Source: CAVPEW01 sp050247895 (lineage in GTDB: Bacteria; Actinomycetota; Acidimicrobiia; Acidimicrobiales; VFJN01). Taken from it: a stretch of 14,750 nt of DNA. Within the stretch, counting starts at the first letter, position 1. Each line of letters opens with the position of its first letter. The position numbers and the translations under genes are program-made. The stretch is taken from NCBI GenBank assembly GCA_050247895.1, contig JBFWTJ010000071.1:1-14750 (forward strand). The letters run 5' to 3'. Positions 5,897 to 12,473 of this stretch are shown here, piece after piece. The notes under the pieces are model-generated. The model had not been told where the DNA came from and made no database searches. It was given only the letters and a program-made list of their open reading frames with translations.

Positions 5897-6997
5897 ATGA
5901 GAAGAGAACTGTCGGTCCGGCGCGCCGTTGCAGCCGTCTCGGTGCCACTCCTGCTGGCAGGTGCCTGCGGTGATTCCGACGACGAGGCCGCGACCTCGGA
6001 CTCGGATCGGGTCGAGCTGACCCGTGTCAGCATCGGCACCGGGATCGGGACCCCGGTCCTTTCCATCAGCAACGCCTTCGTCCTGCCCGAGTACCTGGGC
6101 TTCTGGGAGGAGGAGGGGCTCGACGTCGACCTCCAGCCGAACGAGGGTGGGAGCGGTGGCGTCATCCAGGCCCTCGAGGTGGGCAACCTCGACGTGGGCC
6201 ACGCCGGCGCGGCACCCCTTCCCGCGGCGATCGCCAGCGGGATCGACCTCGTGGCCTTCTTCGTCGAGCACCGCCAGAACTACCACTGGCCCGCGGTCCT
6301 GCCGGGCAGCGAGATCGAGGAGCCGGAGGACCTCGTCGGCAAGAAGATCGGTGTCCACAGCCTGACCGCGGCGAGCGTCGCCTACACCAAGGAGTACATC
6401 TCGCGGGCCGGAGGCGACCCGGCCAAGATCGAGTTCGTCGCGGTCGGCGTCGGCGCCGATGCGGCCGAGGCGCTGAAGGCCGGCCACGTCGACGCGATCG
6501 TCATGTGGGCCCACGCCTACGTCGGGCTGGAGAGCGTCGGCTACGAGTTCCGCTACCTCCCCGACCTCCTCGAGGAGATGGGCTTCCAGACCGTGACCTT
6601 CGCGAAGAGGGACTTCGTCGAGGATCCCGCCAACCACGACACCCTCGTCGGCCTCGCCCGCGGCATGGCCAAGGCGATGATCTTCGCGGCCGAGCGGCCC
6701 GACTGCGCCGTGCGCGCCCTGTGGGACGTCTACCCCGAAGCCCGGCCCACGGGGATCTCCGAGGAGCAGGCCCTGAAGAACGGCATCACGGAGATGGAGG
6801 CCAACGCCAAGTACGAGGTGCCGGCCGACGACGGCCGTTGGGGCGACGCCACCCACGACGAGGTGGCGCTGTTCCTCAAGGTCCTCAGCAGCGACCTGGA
6901 CGTCGACGACATCTGGACCGACGAGCTCATCGAGGAGATCAACGACTTCGACCACGATGCCATCCGGGAGATGGCCGAGGACTTCGAGTGCGGTTGA
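5897..6997 (+). CDS. ABC transporter substrate-binding lipoprotein, NMT1/SsuA/TauA-like
   Basis: A 366-aa extracytoplasmic solute-binding protein. Residues 1-24 form a lipoprotein signal with two Arg pairs, a hydrophobic core and LAGAC at 20-24; the -3 residue is Ala rather than the usual Leu, so the lipobox is slightly atypical. After a short acidic linker the fold resembles the NMT1/THI5-like and nitrate/sulfonate/taurine families: FVLPEYLGFWEEEGLDVDL (about 61-79), QALEVGNLDVGHAG (91-104), EDLVGKKIGVHS (about 142-153) and ALKAGHVDAIVMWA (about 194-207). The CCCFC motif of yeast THI5 synthase is absent, so binding, not catalysis, is expected. Starts at ATG 5897 after GGGGGGATC. It lies 49 nt after the aldolase and overlaps the ATPase start. 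The ligand is unknown; sulfonates, pyrimidines and aromatic acids are all known for this superfamily. Confidence 0.9.
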   Translation: MRRELSVRRAVAAVSVPLLLAGACGDSDDEAATSDSDRVELTRVSIGTGIGTPVLSISNAFVLPEYLGFWEEEGLDVDLQPNEGGSGGVIQALEVGNLDVGHAGAAPLPAAIASGIDLVAFFVEHRQNYHWPAVLPGSEIEEPEDLVGKKIGVHSLTAASVAYTKEYISRAGGDPAKIEFVAVGVGADAAEALKAGHVDAIVMWAHAYVGLESVGYEFRYLPDLLEEMGFQTVTFAKRDFVEDPANHDTLVGLARGMAKAMIFAAERPDCAVRALWDVYPEARPTGISEEQALKNGITEMEANAKYEVPADDGRWGDATHDEVALFLKVLSSDLDVDDIWTDELIEEINDFDHDAIREMAEDFECG

Positions 6998-7818
6998 CCG
7001 AGGCGACCGGCACGGTGGTCGAGGCAGGGCGACCGATCGACGGGGTCGGCCATCCGATGATCGCCGTCACCGACGTGACCAAGCGGTTCACCAGCCGGGC
7101 CGGCGTCGCTCACACCGTCCTGGAGGACGTGAGCCTCGATGCGGGGCCAGGAGAGTTCATCAGCCTGGTGGGCAGGAGCGGGTGCGGCAAGACGACCCTG
7201 TTGAAGATCTTCGCCGGCCTCGTCACGCCCACCGAGGGCCAGCTCACGGTCATGGGCCGTGAGCGCGATCGGCCCGAGCCCTCGTTCGTGGGCTTCGTCC
7301 CCCAGGCACCGGCTCTCCTGCCGTGGCGGACCGTGCTGCGCAACGTCCTGCTCCCGGTTCAGGTGCTCGGTGGCGACCTGCGCAGCGCCCGCCAGCGAGC
7401 GGTCGCGCTGCTGGGGGCGATGGACCTCGGGGATGCGGTCGACAAGCACCCGTGGGAGCTCTCCGGGGGGATGCAGCAGCGGGTGGCGATCGCACGGGCC
7501 TTGATCCACGATCCCGCCGTCCTGTTCATGGACGAGCCCTTCGCGGCCTTGGACGCCCTGACCCGGGACAGCATGGCGGGCCAGCTGCAGCGGGTGCACA
7601 TGCAGCACGGCAAGACGGTGCTCTTCGTCACCCACAGCATCCCCGAGGCCGTCTACCTGTCGGATCGGGTGATCGTGATGTCCAAGGACCCGGGGCGGGT
7701 GGCTCGCGTGTTCCCGGTCGACCTCCCTCGCCCCCGCCAGCACGCCGAGGTCCTGCGGTCCGACCTCCTCCCCGAGATCGAGGCCGCCCTCGGGGTCGAT
7801 GCTGGAGGTGCCGGTTGA
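6994..7818 (+). CDS. ABC transporter ATP-binding protein (SsuB/TauB/NrtD-like)
   Basis: A 274-aa nucleotide-binding subunit powering the importer. Seen: Walker A GRSGCGKT (60-67), Q-loop FVPQ with Gln104, ABC signature LSGGMQ (156-161), Walker B VLFMDE with Glu181, D-loop AALD (184-187) and H-loop His214. LLPWRTVLRNV (108-118) after the Q-loop is characteristic of the nitrate/sulfonate/taurine subfamily. The proposed start is TTG 6994-6996, which shares TTGA with the lipoprotein stop; only a distant GAGGA precedes it. In-frame alternatives are GTG 7015 and ATG 7057, the latter just before IAVTDVTKRF where family homology begins. The TTG is favoured because the next gene starts in the same sequence context. 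It is translationally coupled in the operon. Function is secure, start is not. Confidence 0.93.
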   Translation: MTEATGTVVEAGRPIDGVGHPMIAVTDVTKRFTSRAGVAHTVLEDVSLDAGPGEFISLVGRSGCGKTTLLKIFAGLVTPTEGQLTVMGRERDRPEPSFVGFVPQAPALLPWRTVLRNVLLPVQVLGGDLRSARQRAVALLGAMDLGDAVDKHPWELSGGMQQRVAIARALIHDPAVLFMDEPFAALDALTRDSMAGQLQRVHMQHGKTVLFVTHSIPEAVYLSDRVIVMSKDPGRVARVFPVDLPRPRQHAEVLRSDLLPEIEAALGVDAGGAG

Positions 7819-8726
7819 CCGAGAACCTGTCGACGGCCGAGCGGACGAGCCAGCTCGCGCCACCGAACGCCGAGCAGGCCACGCCGATCCTCGCCCCCCG
7901 TCCTGAAGCACGGATGTCCTCGGCGGGCCGGCCGGGTCCAGGCCGGCTCCGCCGCCTGTTCGGGCAGATCCCGAACGGCGCGTACACGGCACTCCTGCTC
8001 GGCATCCTGCTGGTCCTGGCCCAGCTGTCGGCGAGCAACGAGTGGATCTCGCCCCACCTCGTGCCCGCGCCGACCGACGTGTGGTCGGCCTTCACCGACG
8101 GGGTCGAGCGCGGCCTCTACTGGCGGCACGCCCAGTCGACGCTGTCGGCCATGCTCGGCGGGTTCCTGGTGAGCTCGACGCTCGCCCTGCTCGTCGCGGC
8201 GGTGTTGGTCAGCAGTCCTCGGCTGGAGGGCATCATCGCCCCCCTCATCGTGGGCTTCGAAGCCGTGCCCAAGGTCGCGGTGGCCCCCCTGGTGCTCCTG
8301 TGGGTGGGCTTCGGGCAGTCAGCCAAGGTGACCATCGTGGTCATGGCGACGTTCTTCCCGATCCTGGTCAGTGCGCTCCAGGGGCTCCGCGTGCGCGATC
8401 GCGACACCTACGAGGTGATGAGGGTCCTCGGTGCGTCGCGCTTGGAGCTCCTGCGCTACCTGCAGTTCCCCGGGGCTTTGCCGTCGATCTTCGCCGGATT
8501 GAAGATCGGAATCGTGTTCGCCTTGCTGGGCGCGGTCGTTGCCGAGCTCGTGGGGGCGTACAACGGCCTCGGATATCTCCTGATGCTCGAGCGGGCCAAC
8601 TTCAACGCGCCGGGCGTCTATGCGATCCTGCTCATTCTCATGGTGATCGGGATATTCATCCAGGTCGTCATGTCACGCATCGAGAATCGGGTCGCGTTCT
8701 GGGCCCGTGACCACAGTCGATCGTGA
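7815..8726 (+). CDS. ABC transporter permease (SsuC/TauC-like, BPD_transp_1)
   Basis: A 303-aa inner-membrane subunit of the importer. A long polar N-terminal region (1-50) precedes the first hydrophobic helix YTALLLGILLVLAQL (57-71). The remaining helices span about 112-287, including the permease segment VGFEAVPKVAVAPLVLLWVG (146-165). The EAA loop that docks on the ATPase is EVMRVLGASRLELLRY (200-215) followed by LPSIFAGLKIG (222-232), as in nitrate/sulfonate/taurine permeases. The start is TTG 7815-7817, overlapping the ATPase stop as TTGA, with GGAGG (7804-7808) 6 nt upstream; this is good support for a TTG start. An in-frame ATG at about residue 34 is possible but less well placed. It closes the operon and is followed by two strong hairpins. 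Confidence 0.92.
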   Translation: MTENLSTAERTSQLAPPNAEQATPILAPRPEARMSSAGRPGPGRLRRLFGQIPNGAYTALLLGILLVLAQLSASNEWISPHLVPAPTDVWSAFTDGVERGLYWRHAQSTLSAMLGGFLVSSTLALLVAAVLVSSPRLEGIIAPLIVGFEAVPKVAVAPLVLLWVGFGQSAKVTIVVMATFFPILVSALQGLRVRDRDTYEVMRVLGASRLELLRYLQFPGALPSIFAGLKIGIVFALLGAVVAELVGAYNGLGYLLMLERANFNAPGVYAILLILMVIGIFIQVVMSRIENRVAFWARDHSRS

Positions 8727-8764
8727 GGACTCGTCGGGAGGCTGACGTATCGGACCCCCCTGAG

Positions 8765-8811
8765 CCGGTCCCACCGCGGAGGTTCGGAACGGACCCGAGC
8801 GGTGGGACCGG
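8765..8811 (+). terminator. 13-bp perfect hairpin after the ABC operon
   Basis: CCGGTCCCACCGC (8765-8777) pairs perfectly with GCGGTGGGACCGG (8799-8811). The 21-nt loop contains a small nested repeat, GTTC-G-GAAC. It begins 38 nt after the permease stop. No T tract follows, as is common in very GC-rich genomes. Termination of the operon is the simplest reading; a structured RNA role is possible. Confidence 0.65.
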
Positions 8812-8818
8812 CGGGTCG

Positions 8819-8844
8819 GCCACGAGGCTCCGGACCCTCGTGGC
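8819..8844 (+). terminator. Second tandem hairpin, 9 bp
   Basis: GCCACGAGG (8819-8827) and CCTCGTGGC (8836-8844) form a perfect 9-bp stem with an 8-nt loop, starting 7 nt after the first hairpin ends. A tandem GC hairpin pair without T tracts fits a reinforced terminator insulating gntR from the ABC operon. The two stems are unrelated in sequence. Confidence 0.5.
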
Positions 8845-8885
8845 GGCCCTGGGGGCAAGGCAGACGGCGCAGACCGGCCGGGTAG

Positions 8886-8917
8886 GATCGGTCAGGTGAC
8901 GCATGATCCGACCGATC
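8886..8917. promoter_or_regulatory. Inverted repeat upstream of gntR (possible autoregulatory site)
   Basis: GATCGGTC (8886-8893) and GACCGATC (8910-8917) form a perfect 8-bp inverted repeat with a 16-nt spacer. A TAGGAT (8883-8888) with -10 character overlaps its left edge, but no good -35 is visible. The right arm lies in TCCGACCGATCA, which shares TCCGACC with the aldolase-promoter element at 4928-4934. This 7-mer also occurs in unrelated GC-rich coding DNA here, so the link is weak. Confidence 0.3.
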
Positions 8918-9011
8918 ACGACCGACGGGTCGACCGGGCACGCCGAGGCGCGGGCGCGAGGCGCGTCGCCGGAGCGTCCACTTCGTCGGTGAGAACGTCA
9001 CGAGGACCCGC

Positions 9012-9767
9012 GTGGCCCTAGACCCCGGGCCGATCAAGGTGCCCAAGGCAAGTGATGTCGTTGCGAACGTAATACGCGATCAGTTCGTCAACGGTCGGTT
9101 CAGGCCGGGCGACACCCTTCCGAGTGAAAGTGATCTCGCCGTGCAGTACGGCGTGTCCCGACCGGTTGTTCGTGAAGCCCTCAGAATTCTCGAAGGTGAA
9201 TCACTCATCGAGATGCGCCGCGGTTCGCGGGGGGGTGCTCGTTTCACGTTGCCTGATTCGTCGACGTTGTCGGGACAGGTGTCGGTCCTGCTCCAGCTCC
9301 AGGGTGCGACGATCAGCGACCTGTTCCAGGCCCGGCTCGTCATCGAACCGGCCGTGGTGAGGCAGCTCGCCGACGCCTGTGAGGACTCGGCCATCGAGCA
9401 GCTGAAGGACCGCAACCGCCAGGCGCGCCGCGTGATCGACAGCGGTGACCGGTACCCCGTGGACTCGTCGGACTTCCACGACCAGTTGATCGAGATGACG
9501 GGCAACCTCACGCTGAAGCTGTTCAGCCAGCTCATCCATCGGATCGTCGAGACGCACAACCGGGCGACCTATGCGCTCCTGCCGGCGCACGGTCGCGACG
9601 ACGCCCTGGTGGCTGCCGAGTACCACGAGCGACTGGTCGACCTCATCGTCGAGGGCGACGCGGACGGGGCGGAAGCCCTGTGGCGAGAGCACTTGAGCCG
9701 GACGGCGGAGATGACCTACGAGCGGCTCGGGAACCTGTCGGTGACACAGGTCATGGAGTCGGACTAG
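9012..9767 (+). CDS. GntR-family transcriptional regulator, FadR subfamily (FCD domain)
   Basis: A 251-aa ligand-responsive repressor. Residues 10-75 form the GntR winged helix: the RPGDTLPSESDLAVQYGVSRPVVREALRIL segment (31-60) is a textbook match, followed by LIEMRRGSRGG. Residues 100-232 form an all-helical FCD effector domain. Potential metal or ligand residues are His156 (in DFHDQL), His205 (in YHERL) and His227 (in EHLSR). The usual Asp four residues before the first His is Ser here, with Asp151 and Asp154 nearby. The GTG start at 9012 is preceded by GAGGA at 5 nt. Linkage to the aldolase-ABC operon suggests it senses the imported compound or an acidic catabolite. The 5' part is noticeably less GC-biased than neighbouring genes. 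Its stop overlaps the stop of the convergent merR gene. Confidence 0.92.
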   Translation: MALDPGPIKVPKASDVVANVIRDQFVNGRFRPGDTLPSESDLAVQYGVSRPVVREALRILEGESLIEMRRGSRGGARFTLPDSSTLSGQVSVLLQLQGATISDLFQARLVIEPAVVRQLADACEDSAIEQLKDRNRQARRVIDSGDRYPVDSSDFHDQLIEMTGNLTLKLFSQLIHRIVETHNRATYALLPAHGRDDALVAAEYHERLVDLIVEGDADGAEALWREHLSRTAEMTYERLGNLSVTQVMESD

Positions 9768-10120
9768 ATCGCAGCCGCGCCGTCACCCCCTGCGCGGGTG
9801 GTGGAGCCCGCGCCGAGCCGGGCGAGCTCGGCACGGGTGGCGTCGAGCTGGGTGCGGAGCTCGGCGACCTCGGCCTCCAGGAGGAGGATCCGGCGGATCC
9901 CGCTCAGGGCCAGGCCTTCGCCGGCGAGGGTCGAGACCCGCTGGACCGCGTGGACCTCGGTCCGGCTGTAGCGGCGCTGGCCCCCGTCCGAGCGGGCCGG
10001 CTGGACGACCTCCTCGGCATCCAACCGGCGCAGGAACGCCGGCTGGACGCCGAGCATCCGGGCGACCTGACCCACCGAGTAGAGCGGTGCGTCGTGGTCG
10101 TCGAAGGGCAGGAGGTTCAC
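9764..10120 (-). CDS. MerR-family regulator, HspR-like
   Basis: A 118-aa protein with an N-terminal MerR helix-turn-helix (13-55: LYSVGQVARMLGVQPAFLRRL, then ARSDGGQRRYSR) and a C-terminal coiled coil (about 79-103: LLLEAEVAELRTQLDATRAEL). The pattern, including GEGLALSGIRRILLLE (67-82), matches HspR, the repressor of dnaK and hsp20-type heat-shock genes. The helix FLRRLDAEEVVQP replaces the usual TLRxYExxGLxxP, so the Tyr-Glu of the family is Leu-Asp here. The GTG start at 10118-10120 overlaps the hsp20 stop as GTGA, so the two genes are coupled and autoregulation with hsp20 is likely. Its own stop shares CTAG with the gntR stop from the other strand. No dnaK, grpE or dnaJ lies in the window, unlike the usual actinobacterial hspR setting. 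Confidence 0.82.
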   Translation of the reverse strand: MNLLPFDDHDAPLYSVGQVARMLGVQPAFLRRLDAEEVVQPARSDGGQRRYSRTEVHAVQRVSTLAGEGLALSGIRRILLLEAEVAELRTQLDATRAELARLGAGSTTRAGGDGAAAI

Positions 10121-10572
10121 GCCAGGGCCGGGACCGGCTCGTCGACGTGGGCGTCGATGGCGGCCGGCGCGTCGCCGTTGGTGGCGATGGGGATCCGGCG
10201 GGGCTTGGCCTGCTCGGCCACCGGTAGCCGTAGCGTCAGGACACCGTCGACGTAGCGGGCGTCGATGCGGGTGCTGTCGATCGAGTCGCCCAGGAAGAGC
10301 TGCCGGCTGAAGGTGCCGTGGGACCGCTCGGACAGCAGCACCTCGCCGTCCTCGAGTTCGCCCCTGCGCCGCTCGGCCCGCACGGTGAGCACGTTGCGCT
10401 CGACCGTCACGTCGATCGACGCGGCGTCGACGCCGGGTAGGTCGAGCGAGACGACCAGCTCGTCACCCTTGCGGTAGGCGTCGATCGGCATGGCCGCGGG
10501 CCGGGTCGGCGTACCGAGGACCTGCTGGGCCAGCCGGTCGAGGTCGCGGAACGGATCGGTGCGCATCAGCAT
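10117..10572 (-). CDS. Hsp20-family small heat-shock protein
   Basis: A 151-aa ATP-independent holdase chaperone. It carries a short N-terminal arm (MRTDPFRDLDRLAQQVLG, 3-20) and an alpha-crystallin domain at about 28-120: PIDAYRKGDELVVSLDLPGV (29-48), NVLTVRAERR (60-69), the HGTFSRQLFL strand (85-94) and DGVLTLRLPV (109-118). A C-terminal IPI (127-129) provides the IxI-type motif used in oligomerisation, followed by an acidic tail. The ATG at 10570-10572 is preferred because AAAGGGG precedes it at 6 nt; an in-frame ATG at 10597-10599 would add nine residues, and the ribosome signal would then fall inside the gene. It heads a two-gene operon with the HspR-like regulator, from a recognisable promoter. 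Confidence 0.94.
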   Translation of the reverse strand: MLMRTDPFRDLDRLAQQVLGTPTRPAAMPIDAYRKGDELVVSLDLPGVDAASIDVTVERNVLTVRAERRRGELEDGEVLLSERSHGTFSRQLFLGDSIDSTRIDARYVDGVLTLRLPVAEQAKPRRIPIATNGDAPAAIDAHVDEPVPALA

Positions 10573-10608
10573 CAGCGTCCCCTTTCTCCTCGGGATCATT
10601 GCAGCTTC

Positions 10609-10638
10609 TATATATCCCAGGTCTCAGAGAACATGCAA
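10609..10638 (-). promoter_or_regulatory. Probable hsp20 promoter
   Basis: On the minus strand, TTGCAT (10638-10633) is followed after 18 nt by TATATA (10614-10609), a good sigma70-type pair. It sits about 36 nt upstream of the hsp20 start in an AT-rich patch. I searched for the HAIR element of HspR (CTTGAGT-N7-ACTCAAG) and see no convincing copy; a weak CTGAGA half-site lies in the spacer. Confidence 0.5.
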
Positions 10639-10670
10639 CATATCTTGTAGGTATTGTCCGGCACCGGATC

Positions 10671-11435
10671 TCAGCGGCCGAGCCAGCGGGGTGGGCGCTT
10701 CTCGAGGAAGGCCCGGGGACCTTCCCGGGCGTCCTCGGTCGCCTGGAGGTCCTCCTGTCCCTGGGCGCTGACCACCCAACCCCGAGCCACCCCCTGCTCC
10801 GTCGTGGCCAGGATCGCGGCGCGGCTGGCCCGTACGGCGAGCGGTGCCGCGGCGCACACCAGGGCCGCGAGCGCCTTGGCCTCGGCGAGCGCCTCGCCGT
10901 CGGGGACGACGCGGTTCACCAGGCCGTGCCCCTGGGCCACCGCCGCCGAGATCGGCTCGCCGGTCAGGGCCAGCTCCAGGGCGAGGTTGCGGGGGACGAC
11001 CGTGGGCAGCCGCACGACGCCCCCACCGCCGGCGAGGATCCCCCGGCGCACCTCGGGCAGGCCGAACCGGGCACCCTCCGCGGCCACGACGAGGTCGGCG
11101 GCGAGCACCATCTCGAAGCCGCCCCCGAACGCCGCGCCCTCGACCGCCGCGATCAGCGGCTTGGTCCGCTCGCGCCGCACGACGCCGCCGAACCCGCCCC
11201 GAGCCGTGCGCAGCTCGGCCATCCGACCCTGCGCGATCGCGGCCAGGTCCGCGCCGGCGGAGAAGGCCGGTGGCACCCCGGTGAGGATCCAGCACCAGAT
11301 CTCCGGGTCCTCCTCGATGCGATCGACGGCGGCCTCGATGTCCGCGGCGACCTCCGGGGACACGGCGTTGCGTGCCTCGGGCCGGTCGATCGTCACGATC
11401 GCCACCCTGTCGTCGAGCTCGAACCTGACCGCCAC
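10671..11435 (-). CDS. Enoyl-CoA hydratase/isomerase (crotonase) family protein
   Basis: A 254-aa crotonase-fold enzyme, expected to hydrate trans-2-enoyl-CoA in beta-oxidation or a related acyl-CoA pathway. Oxyanion-hole segments are FSAGADL (58-64) and the glycine-rich AAFGGG (101-106). Both glutamates of classical hydratases are present: Glu108 in GGFEM and Glu128 in FGLPEV, corresponding to Glu144 and Glu164 of rat mitochondrial hydratase. The C-terminal EGPRAFLEKRPPRWLG is typical of the family. Length is normal. The GTG start at 11433-11435 has AAGGGG 5 nt upstream. It is transcribed divergently from the HAD-thiolase-crotonase operon, with a 147-nt shared upstream region. Acyl-chain specificity cannot be read from sequence. 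Confidence 0.93.
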   Translation of the reverse strand: MAVRFELDDRVAIVTIDRPEARNAVSPEVAADIEAAVDRIEEDPEIWCWILTGVPPAFSAGADLAAIAQGRMAELRTARGGFGGVVRRERTKPLIAAVEGAAFGGGFEMVLAADLVVAAEGARFGLPEVRRGILAGGGGVVRLPTVVPRNLALELALTGEPISAAVAQGHGLVNRVVPDGEALAEAKALAALVCAAAPLAVRASRAAILATTEQGVARGWVVSAQGQEDLQATEDAREGPRAFLEKRPPRWLGR

Positions 11436-11529
11436 GTGGCCCCTTCCCCCTCGACCGCCGGCCGCGATCGGCGGCGACGGACTTGAAGGTCATCGTCGCG
11501 GTCCGGGAGAGTGGCGTTCCAGTCTCGGT

Positions 11530-11548
11530 CCTGAGGGGGGATCTCAGG
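11530..11548. promoter_or_regulatory. Inverted repeat in the divergent crotonase/HAD promoter region
   Basis: CCTGAG (11530-11535) and CTCAGG (11543-11548) form a perfect 6-bp inverted repeat with a 7-nt spacer, between the divergent start codons at 11435 and 11583. Its size and spacing suit a dimeric repressor that could control both transcripts. The regulator is not identifiable from the window. Confidence 0.35.
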
Positions 11549-11582
11549 TGGGTGCTCGGCGGAGGTCGCGGGTGGCGGGCCG

Positions 11583-12449
11583 GTGTCGGTGAAGGGACCG
11601 ACGCCGGTCGTGGTGATCGGCGGCGGGACGATGGGCGCCGGGATCGCCCAGGCGTTGCTCGGCGCGGGCGACGAGCTCGCCGTGGTGCTGGTCGACCGCG
11701 ACGAGCAGACCGCGCAGGCCGGACTCGACCGGATCCGGTCCTCCCTCCTGCGTCGTGCCGAACGGGTCGGCGACCCTCCGACGTCGGTCGCCGCGGCGCT
11801 GGCGCGGGCCTCGGGTCGGGGCGAGCTCCCCGCCGACCTCGTCCCGGCGCTGGTCGTCGAGGCCGTCCCCGAGGACGCCGACCTGAAGGCGAGGGTCCTG
11901 GGCGCGGCCGCCGGCCTCTGGCCCGAGGCCCTGCTGGCCTCCAACACCAGCTCGCTGTCGATCGACGCCCTCGCCGGGGCCGTCGGATCCCCCGAGCGCT
12001 TCCTGGGCCTGCACTTCTTCAACCCCGTGCCGGATTCGTCGCTGGTCGAGATCGTGGTGGGCGCCGGCACGAACGCCGAGACCGTCGCCGCGGCCCGGCA
12101 CTGGGTGCAGCGCCTGGGCAAGGAGAGCATCGAGGTCCGGGACTCGCCCGGGTTCGCCACCTCCCGCCTGGGCCTGGCCATCGGCCTGGAGGCCGTTCGC
12201 ATGGTCGAGGAGGGCGTGGCCAGCGCCGAGGACATCGACCGGGGCATGGTGCTCGGCTACAAGTTCCCCATCGGGCCCCTGGCGCTGACCGATCTCGTCG
12301 GCCTGGACGTCCGGCTGGCCATCGCCCGCCACCTGGCCCGGGAGATCGGCCCGCGCTTCGAACCGCCCGCGCTGCTCGTGGACAAGGTCGAGCGGGGCGA
12401 GCTGGGCCGCAAGACAGGCCAGGGCTTCTTCCCCTGGCCGGCCCGGTAG
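11583..12449 (+). CDS. 3-hydroxyacyl-CoA dehydrogenase family protein
   Basis: A 288-aa NAD-dependent dehydrogenase converting 3-hydroxyacyl-CoA to 3-oxoacyl-CoA. The Rossmann nucleotide loop is VIGGGTMGAGIAQ (11-23). Catalytic-site elements are NTSSLS with Ser123, LHFFNPV with His144 and the partner Glu156 (VEIVVG). The C-terminal dimerisation domain contains PGFATSRLG, where the Asn of the classical PGFxxNR motif is Ser194, and ends with GELGRKTGQGFF. I recall Ser at this place in some actinobacterial relatives, so it need not be loss of function. The GTG at 11583 has no clear ribosome site; an in-frame GTG at 11589 is equally possible. It leads an operon with a thiolase 24 nt downstream, giving two consecutive beta-oxidation steps. 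Confidence 0.92.
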   Translation: MSVKGPTPVVVIGGGTMGAGIAQALLGAGDELAVVLVDRDEQTAQAGLDRIRSSLLRRAERVGDPPTSVAAALARASGRGELPADLVPALVVEAVPEDADLKARVLGAAAGLWPEALLASNTSSLSIDALAGAVGSPERFLGLHFFNPVPDSSLVEIVVGAGTNAETVAAARHWVQRLGKESIEVRDSPGFATSRLGLAIGLEAVRMVEEGVASAEDIDRGMVLGYKFPIGPLALTDLVGLDVRLAIARHLAREIGPRFEPPALLVDKVERGELGRKTGQGFFPWPAR

Positions 12450-12473
12450 ACCCGGGTGGAACGAGGAGGCTCC

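Noticed and set aside
5897..6997. Assignment of the lipoprotein as a thiamine-precursor (THI5/ThiY) protein
   Set aside because: Fold-level similarity is to the broad NMT1 superfamily; no thiamine genes or synthase motif are present, so a specific ligand cannot be claimed.
10573..10599. Upstream ATG start for hsp20 at 10597-10599
   Set aside because: It would place the AAAGGGG ribosome site within the coding region and has no ribosome site of its own; the residues added do not match the family.
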